Below, in pieces: positions 1 to 6,968 of a DNA stretch of 18,503 nt. How positions within the stretch are numbered: position 1 is the stretch's first letter; each line of letters opens with the position of its first letter. The notes beneath the pieces are model-generated. The model did no database searches and had not been told where the DNA came from. It saw nothing but the letters and a program-made list of their open reading frames with translations. Made by a program: the position numbers and the translations under genes. Source of the DNA: an uncultured cyanobacterium (GTDB lineage: Bacteria > Cyanobacteriota > Cyanobacteriia > Cyanobacteriales > Geitlerinemataceae); assembly GCA_937121005.1 (NCBI GenBank), contig CAKZKB010000369.1:1-18503 (forward strand), written 5' to 3'.

Positions 1-276
1 CACAGACATTCTCATCTGTTGCATTAGTTCTGGAAATTGGTATAACACGAGAAATTAGAGAGAGTAGACTTCTCTTGCTTCGATCGAGATTGGCAATCTG
101 ATTTCCTACGTTCGATACCAAATCTGACGATCGTCGTCCGTTCTTCTCTTTTTCAAACTGGGCCAACCTGTCTGGGTTTGGTACGAACTTCCCAATTTGG
201 TTAACGAGCAAGAGAATCGAAACTTGTTTGAAGACTGCAAATTGATTTCGTTCAAATCGTTAAGGAGAAACGTCTC
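1..276. other. Upstream non-coding region of the CBS-CP12 gene
   Basis: No convincing gene is present on either strand; the leftward open frame that crosses into the CBS gene is a shadow. The stretch is AT-richer than the genes and presumably carries the promoter and leader of the CBS-CP12 gene. A loose inverted repeat, TTTGAA at 227-232 and TTCAAA at 251-256, lies just before the ribosome binding site, but its arms are too short to interpret. I see no clear -35/-10 pair. Confidence 0.5.
262..267 (+). promoter_or_regulatory. Ribosome binding site of the CBS-CP12 gene
   Basis: AAGGAG lies nine bases before the ATG at 277. It is a near-consensus Shine-Dalgarno sequence and fixes this start. 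Confidence 0.8.
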
Positions 277-882
277 ATGGCTACTGCACGAGACATTATG
301 ACCGAAGAAATCGCAACTATTAAAGGTTCGGATACGGTTGCTGAAGCCGTATTGTTGATGAAGTACAAAGGACTGCATTCTTTAGTGGTCGATCGGCGTG
401 CGGATGACGATGCTTACGGTATTGTCACCAGCACCGACATCGCGAACAAGGTCGTTGCCTACGGTAAGGATCCGAAAACGGTTAAGGTTTACGAGATTAT
501 GACGAAGCCTTGCCTCGTAGTCAATCCCGATTTAAATATTGAATACGTGGCCCGTTTGTTCGCTCGTTTTGGGGTCGATCGCGCTCCGGTAATCCAAGGC
601 GAATTGCTCGGTGTTATTTCCGATACCGACATTTTACAAAAAGGCAACTTCGTGGACAATCCCCGCGTTCCGCTACTGCAAAAAGCCTTACAAGAAGCGA
701 TCGCCAAGGCTCGCACGGCTAGTGCTAATAACGGTGCGGATGCCGATACCACCAAAGAAGCCTGGAATGAAGTCAACGAACTCGAAGCCGAACTCGCTTT
801 CCTTCAAGGTGTTGCTCCCGACAAACCTGCTGCCGAAGTTTACGGCGATGGAGCCACAACGGAAGCACCTGCTTTAGTTTAA
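277..882 (+). CDS. CBS-CP12 fusion protein (adenylate-sensing regulator)
   Basis: The 201-residue protein has two CBS domains in tandem (about residues 5-62 and 72-125), which usually bind AMP, ADP or ATP. Its C-terminal helical tail (about 133-192) contains AWNEVNELEAE at 162-172, matching the AWD-VEEL core of CP12, the intrinsically disordered protein that ties up GAPDH and phosphoribulokinase to switch off the Calvin cycle. CBS-CP12 fusions are a known cyanobacterial family of about this length. The tail here has no cysteine, so the redox disulphide switch of classical CP12 is absent; the only cysteine is at 79, in CBS domain 2. Regulation by nucleotides rather than thioredoxin is therefore the likely mode (inference). 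The start follows a good AAGGAG site. The CBS assignment is very secure and the CP12 assignment fairly secure. Confidence 0.88.
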   Translation: MATARDIMTEEIATIKGSDTVAEAVLLMKYKGLHSLVVDRRADDDAYGIVTSTDIANKVVAYGKDPKTVKVYEIMTKPCLVVNPDLNIEYVARLFARFGVDRAPVIQGELLGVISDTDILQKGNFVDNPRVPLLQKALQEAIAKARTASANNGADADTTKEAWNEVNELEAELAFLQGVAPDKPAAEVYGDGATTEAPALV

Positions 883-906
883 CAGGGATCGTAGCATAAA
901 CTGGTG

Positions 907-944
907 TAGAAACCTGGGTTTCTTGGTAAACCTAAATGCTTACC
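907..944. repeat. Short palindromic repeats after the CBS-CP12 gene
   Basis: The palindrome GAAACCTGGGTTTC (909-922) is of the AAGAAACC-GGTTTCTT type that is scattered through cyanobacterial intergenic regions. It is followed directly by a weaker inverted repeat, GGTAA (925-929) and TTACC (940-944). Either could aid transcript termination, but there is no U tract, so I call them repeats. Confidence 0.45.
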
Positions 945-950
945 AATTCT

Positions 951-1025
951 GGTAGGGGCAGTGCCCCCGTGCCTGCCCTTACCCTGGCCGAAATCGGGGC
1001 AACCACAGGGGGTTTGCCCCTACAG
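951..1025. repeat. Dispersed GC-rich repeat (GGTAGGGGCAGTGCCCCC type)
   Basis: GGTAGGGGCAGTGCCCCCGT at the left and a GGGTTTGCCCCTACA block at the right (ending at 1023) form imperfect inverted copies of one motif: TAGGGGCA on one side and TGCCCCTA on the other. The same TGCCCCTACA element recurs at 1732-1743, and a GCCCCTACAA relative at 4891-4900. This is a familiar cyanobacterial intergenic repeat, possibly a miniature mobile element. It keeps an open frame into the methyltransferase gene but is not part of it. Confidence 0.6.
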
Positions 1026-1059
1026 AAACGCGATCGACAGACAAGAGGAGACACACATC

Positions 1060-1707
1060 ATGGTTAACGCGATCGATGCTCCCAAACCCGCCAAACATTC
1101 ACCTTTACATCGAGAATGGTCTGAATATTACCAAGCGGTGCAAGGGCGACCACCTCGGGAAACTTTGCTATTTGCGCTCGATGAATTCGATCGCGAACTA
1201 GATAGCAACTCCCGAAAATTTGCTGTCGATCTCGGTTGCGGCGACGGCCGCGATACAGTGGAAATTGTCCGCCGAGGTTGGCAAGTTTTAGCCGTTGATG
1301 GGTCGGAAAAAGCCATCGATCGCTTGACCCAACGACCGGATATCGATCGCGATCGACTGACCACCCAAGTCCAGAAGTTCGATTCCCTCATTTTACCCGA
1401 TGCGGTCGATCTTCTCAATGCCAGTTTTTGCCTTCAGTTTTGCCCCCAAGACGAATTTCCAGCCCTGTGGAAAAAATTGGTCGCCTGCTTGCGATCGGGC
1501 GGCCGTTTTAGCGGTCAGTTGTTTGGCGATCGCGACTCTTGGACGCAGTATTCTAACCTCAACTTCCACACTCGCGAGGCGATCGATCTGCTGTTTGCAG
1601 ATTTTTCGCTCGAATATTTTGAGGAAGAAGAACACCCCGGCAAAACAGCCTTAGACGAAGACAAGCATTGGCATATTTTCCAAATTGTCGCTCGCAAGCG
1701 ATCGTAG
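1060..1707 (+). CDS. Class I SAM-dependent methyltransferase
   Basis: The 215-residue protein has motif I, DLGCGDGRD, at residues 57-65, preceded by a hydrophobic strand. An acidic residue, D80 in VLAVDGSEKA, ends the second strand and would bind the ribose of S-adenosylmethionine. The rest fits the small Rossmann methyltransferases of the TehB-like/Methyltransf_11/25 group; the acceptor cannot be told from sequence. I chose the ATG at 1060 because AGAGGAG lies about ten bases before it and because the longer open frame from 961 runs through a dispersed repeat. It is probably a soluble cytoplasmic enzyme. It reads in the same direction as the next gene but is separated by part of another repeat, so co-transcription is uncertain. 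Confidence 0.85.
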   Translation: MVNAIDAPKPAKHSPLHREWSEYYQAVQGRPPRETLLFALDEFDRELDSNSRKFAVDLGCGDGRDTVEIVRRGWQVLAVDGSEKAIDRLTQRPDIDRDRLTTQVQKFDSLILPDAVDLLNASFCLQFCPQDEFPALWKKLVACLRSGGRFSGQLFGDRDSWTQYSNLNFHTREAIDLLFADFSLEYFEEEEHPGKTALDEDKHWHIFQIVARKRS

Positions 1708-1731
1708 AACTTTAGCAGAGGGCAAATGCCA

Positions 1732-1744
1732 TTTGCCCCTACAG
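1732..1744. repeat. Partial copy of the TTTGCCCCTACAGG dispersed repeat
   Basis: ATTTGCCCCTACAG closely matches the right arm of the repeat at 951-1025. It sits between the methyltransferase stop and the likely start of the next gene at 1765, which argues against the earlier ATG at 1726 as the true start. Confidence 0.4.
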
Positions 1745-1764
1745 GTTATTACCTCTATCTCGAA

Positions 1765-2262
1765 ATGAAACCCACTCATGTCAATTGCCAGGTTCCGTCC
1801 TGGTATCGAGTTCCGAACGATATCAAGCAACTGCTTTTAGCGGCTGTTGTCTCTTGGGAAGACAGCGATCGCTCGGAACAATTTATCCTGCAAGCATTAG
1901 CTCATCCCGAAACGACGATCGACGTTCTCGTTAGTGCCTATCGCTATTTTTTCTATCAACCCAACCACGCCATGGCTCGGCGGTTGGCAATGCAGGTAAT
2001 GGAAGAAATTAAGCAAGCCGAATCGCTTCCCGACGAATGGGAGGAACTGCAACCGATTTTAGAAGAACGATTGCTCGATCCGCCAATTCGCCTCTATTTA
2101 AGTGCTTATACTGCACTAGGAGTAATGCTGGCTCGCTGGGGTGCTTTTCAAGCGGCACTCGAAATTTGTACCCGCATTCAAAGCATTGACGAAAAGAATG
2201 AATTTGGAGCCGGGGTTATCGTCAAAATTCTCACGTCTGAAGACAACGACGTACCGTTGTAG
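1765..2262 (+). CDS. Conserved hypothetical helical protein, possibly nitrogen-fixation associated
   Basis: This 165-residue protein is predominantly alpha-helical, with no signal peptide or membrane segment. Its paired helices (for example around RYFFYQPNHAMARRLAMQVMEEI and LSAYTALGVMLARWGAFQAALEICTRI) resemble TPR-like or SEL1-like hairpins. I do not recognise a catalytic motif. It lies directly before a cupin and a nitrogenase-associated ArsC-like gene, an arrangement I recall from cyanobacterial nif neighbourhoods; that context is the only hint of function. I chose the ATG at 1765 because the frame upstream, from 1726, overlaps a dispersed repeat. No strong Shine-Dalgarno sequence is visible. 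The 32-base gap to the next gene suggests they are co-transcribed. Confidence 0.7.
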   Translation: MKPTHVNCQVPSWYRVPNDIKQLLLAAVVSWEDSDRSEQFILQALAHPETTIDVLVSAYRYFFYQPNHAMARRLAMQVMEEIKQAESLPDEWEELQPILEERLLDPPIRLYLSAYTALGVMLARWGAFQAALEICTRIQSIDEKNEFGAGVIVKILTSEDNDVPL

Positions 2263-2294
2263 TCTAGTTTACCCATTGCTTTTCGCTCGTTAAA

Positions 2295-2915
2295 ATGGCT
2301 TCTCAAGACTGGTTTGTAAACGATTTAGGTGACTGCCAACCTCGCCCCACCAAGCGAGAGTGGGATCTGCTGCGGGAACGCTATTACCTCCATCAGTTTC
2401 TAACCGAAATTCTCGACATTCTCGCTAACGCTCCCCATGAGTTAGAGGAGTGGGATTATTTACCCCAAATTCGCCTAAAGGTTCGCCAACTGGTCGCGAA
2501 TTCCTATTGGGTGAAAAGTAACCATTCTCCACCCAACCCGCGCACGGGAGCCCACGTAACGACGCTTTACGACGAAATTGGTTATCCCTTGACGGTGCAA
2601 AATGTGGCGACACTTCCCGGAAGTTTGACCTCAATTCACAATCACGGCACTTGGGGGGTTATCTTCCAAATTCAAGGTACTGAATGCCATCGTTTTTGGC
2701 GGCGAACTAACAGCAAAGACGAACCGTTTCATATCGAACCGAGTGGCGAACATTTGCTCGAACCGGGGCAAGTTCTCAGTTTCCATCCCGAAGCGATTCA
2801 TCAAGTGCAAACGGTGGGTAAAACCACATCTGTCACGTTTCAACTGTATGGCGATACCCAACCGAAAGGACGATTTCAGTTCGATCCGGAAACCCAAACT
2901 GCTAAAAACTTCTAA
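2295..2915 (+). CDS. Cupin-fold metal-dependent protein (cysteine-dioxygenase-like)
   Basis: The 206-residue protein has an N-terminal helical part and a C-terminal double-stranded beta-helix (about residues 75-190). Cupin motif 1 contains HNH at 115-117 and a downstream glutamate (E130, in IQGTE). Motif 2 contains H169 in PEAIHQV. These are plausible ligands for iron or another divalent metal, and the layout resembles cysteine dioxygenase and the predicted DSBH enzymes of the COG5553 type. The substrate is unknown. Its stop codon overlaps the AAGGAGG site of the following ArsC-like gene, so the two are very probably translated from one message. The association with that gene suggests a role in sulphur or metal supply for nitrogenase (inference). 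Confidence 0.8.
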   Translation: MASQDWFVNDLGDCQPRPTKREWDLLRERYYLHQFLTEILDILANAPHELEEWDYLPQIRLKVRQLVANSYWVKSNHSPPNPRTGAHVTTLYDEIGYPLTVQNVATLPGSLTSIHNHGTWGVIFQIQGTECHRFWRRTNSKDEPFHIEPSGEHLLEPGQVLSFHPEAIHQVQTVGKTTSVTFQLYGDTQPKGRFQFDPETQTAKNF

Positions 2916-2920
2916 GGAGG
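2914..2920 (+). promoter_or_regulatory. Ribosome binding site fixing a GTG start
   Basis: AAGGAGG is a perfect Shine-Dalgarno sequence that begins inside the TAA stop of the cupin gene and lies six bases before GTG at 2927. It supports this non-ATG start and translational coupling between the two genes. Confidence 0.85.
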
Positions 2921-2926
2921 TCGATC

Positions 2927-3388
2927 GTGGCTTTTGTTATCTTTTACGAGAAACCAGGCTGTATCAACAACACCAAACAGAAAGCCTTGCTCAAATCAGC
3001 CGGACATTCAGTGGATGCCCGCAATTTTCTAACTGCATCTTGGACGGCAGAACGGCTGCGTGGCTTTTTTGGCGATCGCCCAATTTCTGAATGGTTTAAT
3101 AAAACGGCTCCGGCGATTAAATCGGGTGCAATCGACCCTGAAAATGTCGATGTCGATACTGCTTTGGCGTTGATGCTGGCCGATCCGCTATTGATTCGCC
3201 GCCCTTTGATCCAGGTGGACGATCGCGTTACAGTGGGGTTCGATCCGGAACTGATTGATACCTGGATTGGCTTAGATGCAGCCAACCCAGAGGATCGAAA
3301 GATTCGCGATCGCCTGCTGGCACAGGATTTACAAACCTGCTCCCAACCTGCGGTTCCTTGCGCTTCAGTTAGTCGATCGCAACCATAA
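2927..3388 (+). CDS. Nitrogenase-associated ArsC/Spx/MgsR-family protein
   Basis: The 153-residue protein opens with VIFYEKPGCINNTKQKALL, characteristic of the nitrogenase-associated branch of the arsenate reductase/Spx thioredoxin-fold family (TIGR01616 type). C12 is in the catalytic position of ArsC, and RRP at 91-93 matches the conserved family arginine region. The pattern after the cysteine is that of this branch rather than Spx CXXC, so true arsenate reduction is doubtful. The family is found in or beside nif clusters, with unknown reaction. The GTG start has a perfect ribosome site. The last residues (after about 130) are low in conservation. Its 3' end overlaps the convergent mop gene by 20 bases. 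The family call is confident; the biochemical role is not known. Confidence 0.87.
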   Translation: MAFVIFYEKPGCINNTKQKALLKSAGHSVDARNFLTASWTAERLRGFFGDRPISEWFNKTAPAIKSGAIDPENVDVDTALALMLADPLLIRRPLIQVDDRVTVGFDPELIDTWIGLDAANPEDRKIRDRLLAQDLQTCSQPAVPCASVSRSQP

Positions 3389-3578
3389 CATCGGACGATT
3401 TAATCGTGGCGTAAACCTCCTTACCAACTTCTAGCCCCAGGCTTTCGGCTGAGGCTTTGGTAATGATGGAGACGATTTCGACTTCGGGGGCGACGCTGAT
3501 GACGACTTCGGCATTCACCGCCCCTAAATTCACCGATTTTACCGTGCCTTTGAGGAGATTGCGAGCGCTAATTTGCAT
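3369..3578 (-). CDS. mop: Molbindin, small molybdopterin/molybdate-binding Mop protein
   Basis: From the ATG at 3578 the protein is 69 residues, the normal size of single-domain molbindins. It has the diagnostic opening ISARNLLKGTVKSVNLGAVNAEV followed by VEIVSIITKASAESLGLEVGKEVYATIKSSDVMVA, which forms the Mop/TOBE OB-fold. Molbindins assemble into oligomers, typically hexamers, that bind molybdate (or tungstate) in the cytoplasm for storage. The open frame extends to 3662, but the extra residues are hydrophobic, non-conserved, and lie in what must be the promoter. The gene is divergent from modA and overlaps the end of the ArsC-like gene. It probably buffers molybdate imported by ModABC. 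Confidence 0.92.
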   Translation of the reverse strand: MQISARNLLKGTVKSVNLGAVNAEVVISVAPEVEIVSIITKASAESLGLEVGKEVYATIKSSDVMVAID

Positions 3579-3932
3579 GGTAGGATTCCAATGGATAAGG
3601 ACAACGATAATATAGCATAAAACTGGCTTTAGAAGTTGACTTTTTTTAAAATGTGAAAACATGAAAAAGTGTTTATTTGTATTTTTCTATACAGAAAACT
3701 TGCACGGTAGAGGTAAGTATTCAGGTTGATGGTAAAGATCCCCCCTACCCTTATCAAGGGGGACGGAAGGGGGATCTGCCAGCCATTTTGAGTGTCACCT
3801 GAGTAGTTACAATAAGAGTTCGATTGCCTGTCGAGAAGGTGGCAATGCGGTATTTCCCACCTGCTTCGATCTCGGACAAGCGATCGAGCGGTTTGGAGTC
3901 TCTCATTTTAGAACGAAAAAAATCCCCCAACT
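3579..3932. promoter_or_regulatory. Divergent mop-modA intergenic region
   Basis: These 354 bases hold no gene. Reading leftward, TATATT (complement of 3609-3614) is a reasonable -10 for mop. Reading rightward, TACAAT (3808-3813) is a plausible -10 for modA, with only a weak TTTTGA-like -35 about 16 bases before it. An AT-rich tract contains AAACA-N8-TGTTT (3657-3674), a possible operator, and GTA-N8-TAT (beginning GTAGAGGTAAG near 3707) is one base off an NtcA-type site; both are weak. A dispersed hairpin repeat occupies 3736-3777. I see no match to the E. coli ModE palindrome. Confidence 0.4.
3736..3777. repeat. Dispersed hairpin repeat (AGATCCCCC...GGGGGATCT)
   Basis: Outer arms AGATCCCCC (3736-3744) and GGGGGATCT (3769-3777) are perfect reverse complements. 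They enclose a second small hairpin, CCCTT-ATC-AAGGG (3748-3760). Elements of this type are common between cyanobacterial genes and resemble miniature inverted-repeat elements. It lies between mop and modA, upstream of the putative modA promoter. Confidence 0.65.
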
Positions 3933-4739
3933 ATGAAACGTCGCTCGTTTTTGTCTCTATTTTTAACTGCCGCGATCGCCTGCTTTCTCGCCATTGCGTG
4001 CAGTGCCACACCGCCAGCGATCGAGGCTGAAGAAAATGGCAACAGCCCCGCGACGATCGCGGTTTCTGCTGCTGCTAGCTTGCAAGATGCTCTCGAAGCC
4101 ATCGTCCCTTCATTTAATGCCGCTCGTGCTGACATTGCGGTAGAATACAACTTTGCTTCCTCCGGCGCACTCCAACAGCAAATCGAACAAGGCGCTCCGG
4201 TGGATGTCTTTTTTTCCGCCGCCGCCAAGCAGATGAACGCCTTAGAAGAAAAAGGGTTAATTTTGCCGGAGTCTCGCCGCGATTTAGTCGCTAACAGTCT
4301 GGTATTGATTGCGCCAGTCGATTCGACTTTAGAAATCTCCGATCTGTCCCAACTTAAAGATGTGGAGATCGATCGCTTCGCAGTGGGTGAATTTCGCAGC
4401 GTTCCCGCCGGACAGTATGCCGAGCAAGTTCTTAAAAATATGGATTTACTCGCCCCTTTAGAATCGAAGTTTGTCTTCGGTAACAACGTTCGCAACGTCC
4501 TCGCCGCCGTCGAAAGTGGCGATGCCGAGTTGGGAATGGTGTATGCTACGGATGCTGCCCTTTCCGATCGCGTTAAAGTTTTGGCAACGGCTCCCGAAGG
4601 CTCCCACGAACCGATCGTCTATCCCATTGCTATTATTGCTAACAGTTCCCAACCCGAAGCCGCCAGTGCCTTTATCGATTTTCTTGCCAGCGATGAAGCG
4701 CGATCGACCTTCGAGGAATTCGGTTTCATCCCATCGTAA
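3933..4739 (+). CDS. modA: Molybdate ABC transporter, periplasmic molybdate-binding protein
   Basis: The 268-residue protein starts with a signal peptide, MKRRSFLSLFLTAAIACFLA; AIAC ending at C23 is a near-lipobox, so it may be a lipoprotein, although the -3 residue is alanine instead of the usual leucine. The mature part has the ModA hallmarks: VSAAASLQDALEAI, then ASSGALQQQIEQGAPVDVFFSAA with the oxyanion-binding serines, and later GDAELGMVYATDA. ModA captures molybdate in the periplasm and delivers it to ModBC. No strong Shine-Dalgarno precedes the ATG. The 230-base repeat-filled gap to modBC, with a hairpin directly after the stop, may separate or attenuate the two transcripts. Confidence 0.95.
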   Translation: MKRRSFLSLFLTAAIACFLAIACSATPPAIEAEENGNSPATIAVSAAASLQDALEAIVPSFNAARADIAVEYNFASSGALQQQIEQGAPVDVFFSAAAKQMNALEEKGLILPESRRDLVANSLVLIAPVDSTLEISDLSQLKDVEIDRFAVGEFRSVPAGQYAEQVLKNMDLLAPLESKFVFGNNVRNVLAAVESGDAELGMVYATDAALSDRVKVLATAPEGSHEPIVYPIAIIANSSQPEAASAFIDFLASDEARSTFEEFGFIPS

Positions 4740-4780
4740 CGTCCCTCTGGGGCGTTACGCACCAAGGAGGCTCTGCCTCC
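4737..4780. repeat. Tandem hairpins after modA (TAACGTCCC...GGGGCGTTA, GGAGGC...GCCTCC)
   Basis: TAACGTCCC-TCT-GGGGCGTTA (4737-4757) folds into a nine-pair hairpin with one G-T pair and starts in the modA stop codon. GGAGGC-TCT-GCCTCC (4766-4780) is a second perfect hairpin. The pair is a dispersed element seen widely in filamentous cyanobacteria. It lacks a following T run, so it is not a classical terminator, but it may protect the modA message or reduce readthrough. Confidence 0.6.
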
Positions 4781-4969
4781 AGAATATGAAATCCAGTTAA
4801 TCAATGCTACAACCCGATCGCCTGAGCGGGCGAAGCATTCACCATGTTTAGTTATCGGTAGAATCGCTCGTTAACTGTTGTGAATGCTTAGCCCCTACAA
4901 ATACCGTAACTGTTCTAGCGGATCTGAGATCGTATCTCGTCCCTCAAACCTCGTACCTCGTACCTCTTC
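4740..4969. other. modA-modBC intergenic region rich in repeats
   Basis: No gene is present. The stretch contains the double hairpin at its left end, a long imperfect inverted repeat at 4828-4894, and just before modBC a short direct repeat, CTCGTAC at 4949-4963 (two copies). The two mod genes would normally be one operon, so the insertion of repeat material here is notable. Confidence 0.5.
4828..4894. repeat. Inverted repeat, GGGCGAAGCATTCAC / GTGAATGCTTAGCCC
   Basis: The arms at 4828-4842 and 4880-4894 pair over 15 positions with one mismatch and enclose a 37-base AT-rich loop. The right arm runs into GCCCCTACAA, linking it to the TTTGCCCCTACA repeat family at 951-1025 and 1732-1744. The structure looks like a non-autonomous mobile element remnant. 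Confidence 0.6.
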
Positions 4970-6883
4970 ATGCTCGACTTATCGCCTCTTTGGGTCTCTT
5001 TACGAATTGCCGCGATCGCGACGGCGATCGTCGTGATTCTCGGTATTGTTGCCGCTCGCTTCATGCACGGCTATCGAGGAAAATGGCGATCGCTTCTAGA
5101 GGGAATATTTCTCGCGCCGATGGTCTTACCGCCAACGGTTTTGGGGTTTTTATTGTTACTTCTATTCGGTAAAAACGGCCCCCTAGGCACGTTACTCGGA
5201 AAAATTGGGGTTAACGTTGTCTTTACCTGGTACGCTGCCGTCATCACCGCCACAGTGGTGGCCTTTCCCCTGATGTACAAAACCGTACTGGGGGCCATGG
5301 AGCAAATCGACAGCAACGTACAGCAGGCTGCCCGGACGTTGGGGGCCTCGGAACTGCGCCTGCTGTGGCGAGTGACGTTACCGTTGGCATTTCCGGGAAT
5401 TGTCGCCGGGGCCACCCTGGCCTTCGCTCGCGCCTTGGGCGAATTCGGGGCGACGTTGATGCTGGCGGGGAACATTCCTGGCAAAACCCAAACCCTACCT
5501 ATGGCCATCTATTTCGCCGTGCAAGCGGGGGCCTTTCGGGAAGCGGCGGCGTGGACGGGGGCCATTTTGGTCATTGCTTTGGGGGGGTTGGTGCTGGCGA
5601 ACCAATGGGGCGATCGCCGGCGGTACGCTACCAAAAGACGCAGATCCGCGCGCCTGCGGGCTTCTGGACGTTTTCGCCCCTTGTCGGCGACCTCCAATCC
5701 GTTGCTGGAGGTGACGCTACGCAAGTCTCTCGCGGAGTTTACCTTAGATGTCTCTTTTGTCAGCAACGGTCAGCCGTTGGGCGTTCTGGGGGCATCGGGA
5801 GCCGGGAAAAGCCTGATTTTGCGCTGCATTGCTGGGGTGGAAACCCCGGACGCGGGGCGCATCGTCCTCAACGGCCGGGTACTGTTCGATTCCGATCGCG
5901 GGATCGACGTTCCCAGTCGCGATCGTCGGGTGGGGGTACTGTTCCAAAATTATGCCCTGTTTCCCAATATGACAGTGGCACAAAACGTAGCTTTCGGACT
6001 GCCAGGAGGGTTGTCCGTTCGCCAACAGCGTGAGATCGTTGAGAAACAGTTGGCGGCGGTGCGTTTAGAGGGAATGGGCGATCGCGCGGTGACAGAACTC
6101 TCCGGGGGACAACAGCAACGGGTGGCCCTGGCGCGACTCCTAGCCAGCCAGCCAGAAGCGTTACTCCTCGACGAACCGTTTTCGGCCCTCGATACCCACC
6201 TGCGGGCCGCGATCGAGCGCGATTTACAACTGCGACTCCGCCAATTTCCCGGTATTACCTTGTTGGTGACGCACAACATCGAAGAAGCCTATCGGTTGTG
6301 CAGTACCTTATTAGTAATGGATCGGGGAAGTGCTAGTATTTGCGATCGCAAGCAGGCGGTATTCGATCGCCCCCAAACGGTGAGTGCGGCGCGTTTGACG
6401 GGGTGTAAAAATATCTCCCGCGCGGTGGCGGTGGGGACTTCAACCATTTGCGCCCTCGACTGGAGTTGTACTCTACAAGTTGCCGAACCGATTCCGAAAA
6501 CCCTGACCCATGTCGGGTTGCGAGCTCACCAAGTGGAGTTTCTCGAGGCACTAAGTCGCAGGAACAAAGTGATGCGAGAAACAATGGTAGAGGCGTGTTT
6601 GGGAGAAGAGACGATCGCGGAAAATGGCACTGAAGCGATCGCGCCTCACCCTCAACCCACCCTTACGAACATCTTTCCCTGCTGGCTAGCAATGCAGGGG
6701 GAAACGCCGCACCGGATGACATTATATCTCAAACTCAACGCCCCACCTAACAGCCCCGACGACTACCACGTTCAGGCAGAAGTATACAAAAACAAGTGGG
6801 CCGTCCTCAAGGAAATGCCCCTTCCCTGGTCGATCGCCATCGATCCGGAACGACTTCTACTGTTAAGGGACAGCGATGGTTAA
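4970..6883 (+). CDS. modBC: Fused molybdate ABC transporter permease/ATPase ModBC
   Basis: The 637-residue protein joins two transporter parts. Residues 1 to about 215 are the ModB permease with about five or six membrane helices and the EAA loop (EQIDSNVQQAARTLGASELR...G...LP). After an arginine-rich linker (about 215-240), the ModC ATPase shows Walker A GASGAGKS at 274-281 (K280), a Q-loop in FQNYALFPNM, the ABC signature LSGGQ at 377-381, Walker B LLLDEP with D401 and E402, and the switch histidine H435. ModBC fusions are known in cyanobacteria. The C-terminal 170 residues do not show a clear TOBE/Mop domain, unlike typical ModC; the separate mop gene may compensate. It works with ModA to import molybdate. 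The coding sequence is GC-richer than its neighbours in its first half. Confidence 0.95.
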   Translation: MLDLSPLWVSLRIAAIATAIVVILGIVAARFMHGYRGKWRSLLEGIFLAPMVLPPTVLGFLLLLLFGKNGPLGTLLGKIGVNVVFTWYAAVITATVVAFPLMYKTVLGAMEQIDSNVQQAARTLGASELRLLWRVTLPLAFPGIVAGATLAFARALGEFGATLMLAGNIPGKTQTLPMAIYFAVQAGAFREAAAWTGAILVIALGGLVLANQWGDRRRYATKRRRSARLRASGRFRPLSATSNPLLEVTLRKSLAEFTLDVSFVSNGQPLGVLGASGAGKSLILRCIAGVETPDAGRIVLNGRVLFDSDRGIDVPSRDRRVGVLFQNYALFPNMTVAQNVAFGLPGGLSVRQQREIVEKQLAAVRLEGMGDRAVTELSGGQQQRVALARLLASQPEALLLDEPFSALDTHLRAAIERDLQLRLRQFPGITLLVTHNIEEAYRLCSTLLVMDRGSASICDRKQAVFDRPQTVSAARLTGCKNISRAVAVGTSTICALDWSCTLQVAEPIPKTLTHVGLRAHQVEFLEALSRRNKVMRETMVEACLGEETIAENGTEAIAPHPQPTLTNIFPCWLAMQGETPHRMTLYLKLNAPPNSPDDYHVQAEVYKNKWAVLKEMPLPWSIAIDPERLLLLRDSDG

Positions 6884-6920
6884 GTTTTGTAACGAAACGA
6901 GAAAAATAGGCCGCCAGGAG

Positions 6921-6938
6921 TCGAGATCTAGATATCGA
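6921..6938. promoter_or_regulatory. Near-palindrome upstream of the sigma-like gene, possible operator
   Basis: TCGAGATCTAGATATCGA is an 18-base palindrome with one mismatched pair, centred 40 bases before the sigma-like start. Its place in the 85-base gap between modBC and the next gene suggests an operator, but this is a guess from symmetry and position alone. Confidence 0.3.
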
Positions 6939-6968
6939 GCCCTAACACTCCCTCGATCTTGATGGCTG

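Noticed and set aside
961..1059. Earlier start for the methyltransferase
   Set aside because: This stretch is a dispersed GC-rich repeat, and a good ribosome site precedes ATG 1060.
2927..3388. Arsenate resistance gene
   Set aside because: The sequence matches the nitrogenase-associated branch of the ArsC/Spx family and there is no ars operon partner nearby.
3579..3662. N-terminal extension of the molbindin
   Set aside because: It would add 28 non-conserved residues across the promoter; molbindins start at MQISARN and are about 69 residues long.
5365..6033. Rightward open frame of 222 codons inside modBC
   Set aside because: It is an out-of-frame shadow in a GC-rich stretch, with glycine/arginine-rich nonsense; the ModBC frame carries all ABC motifs.
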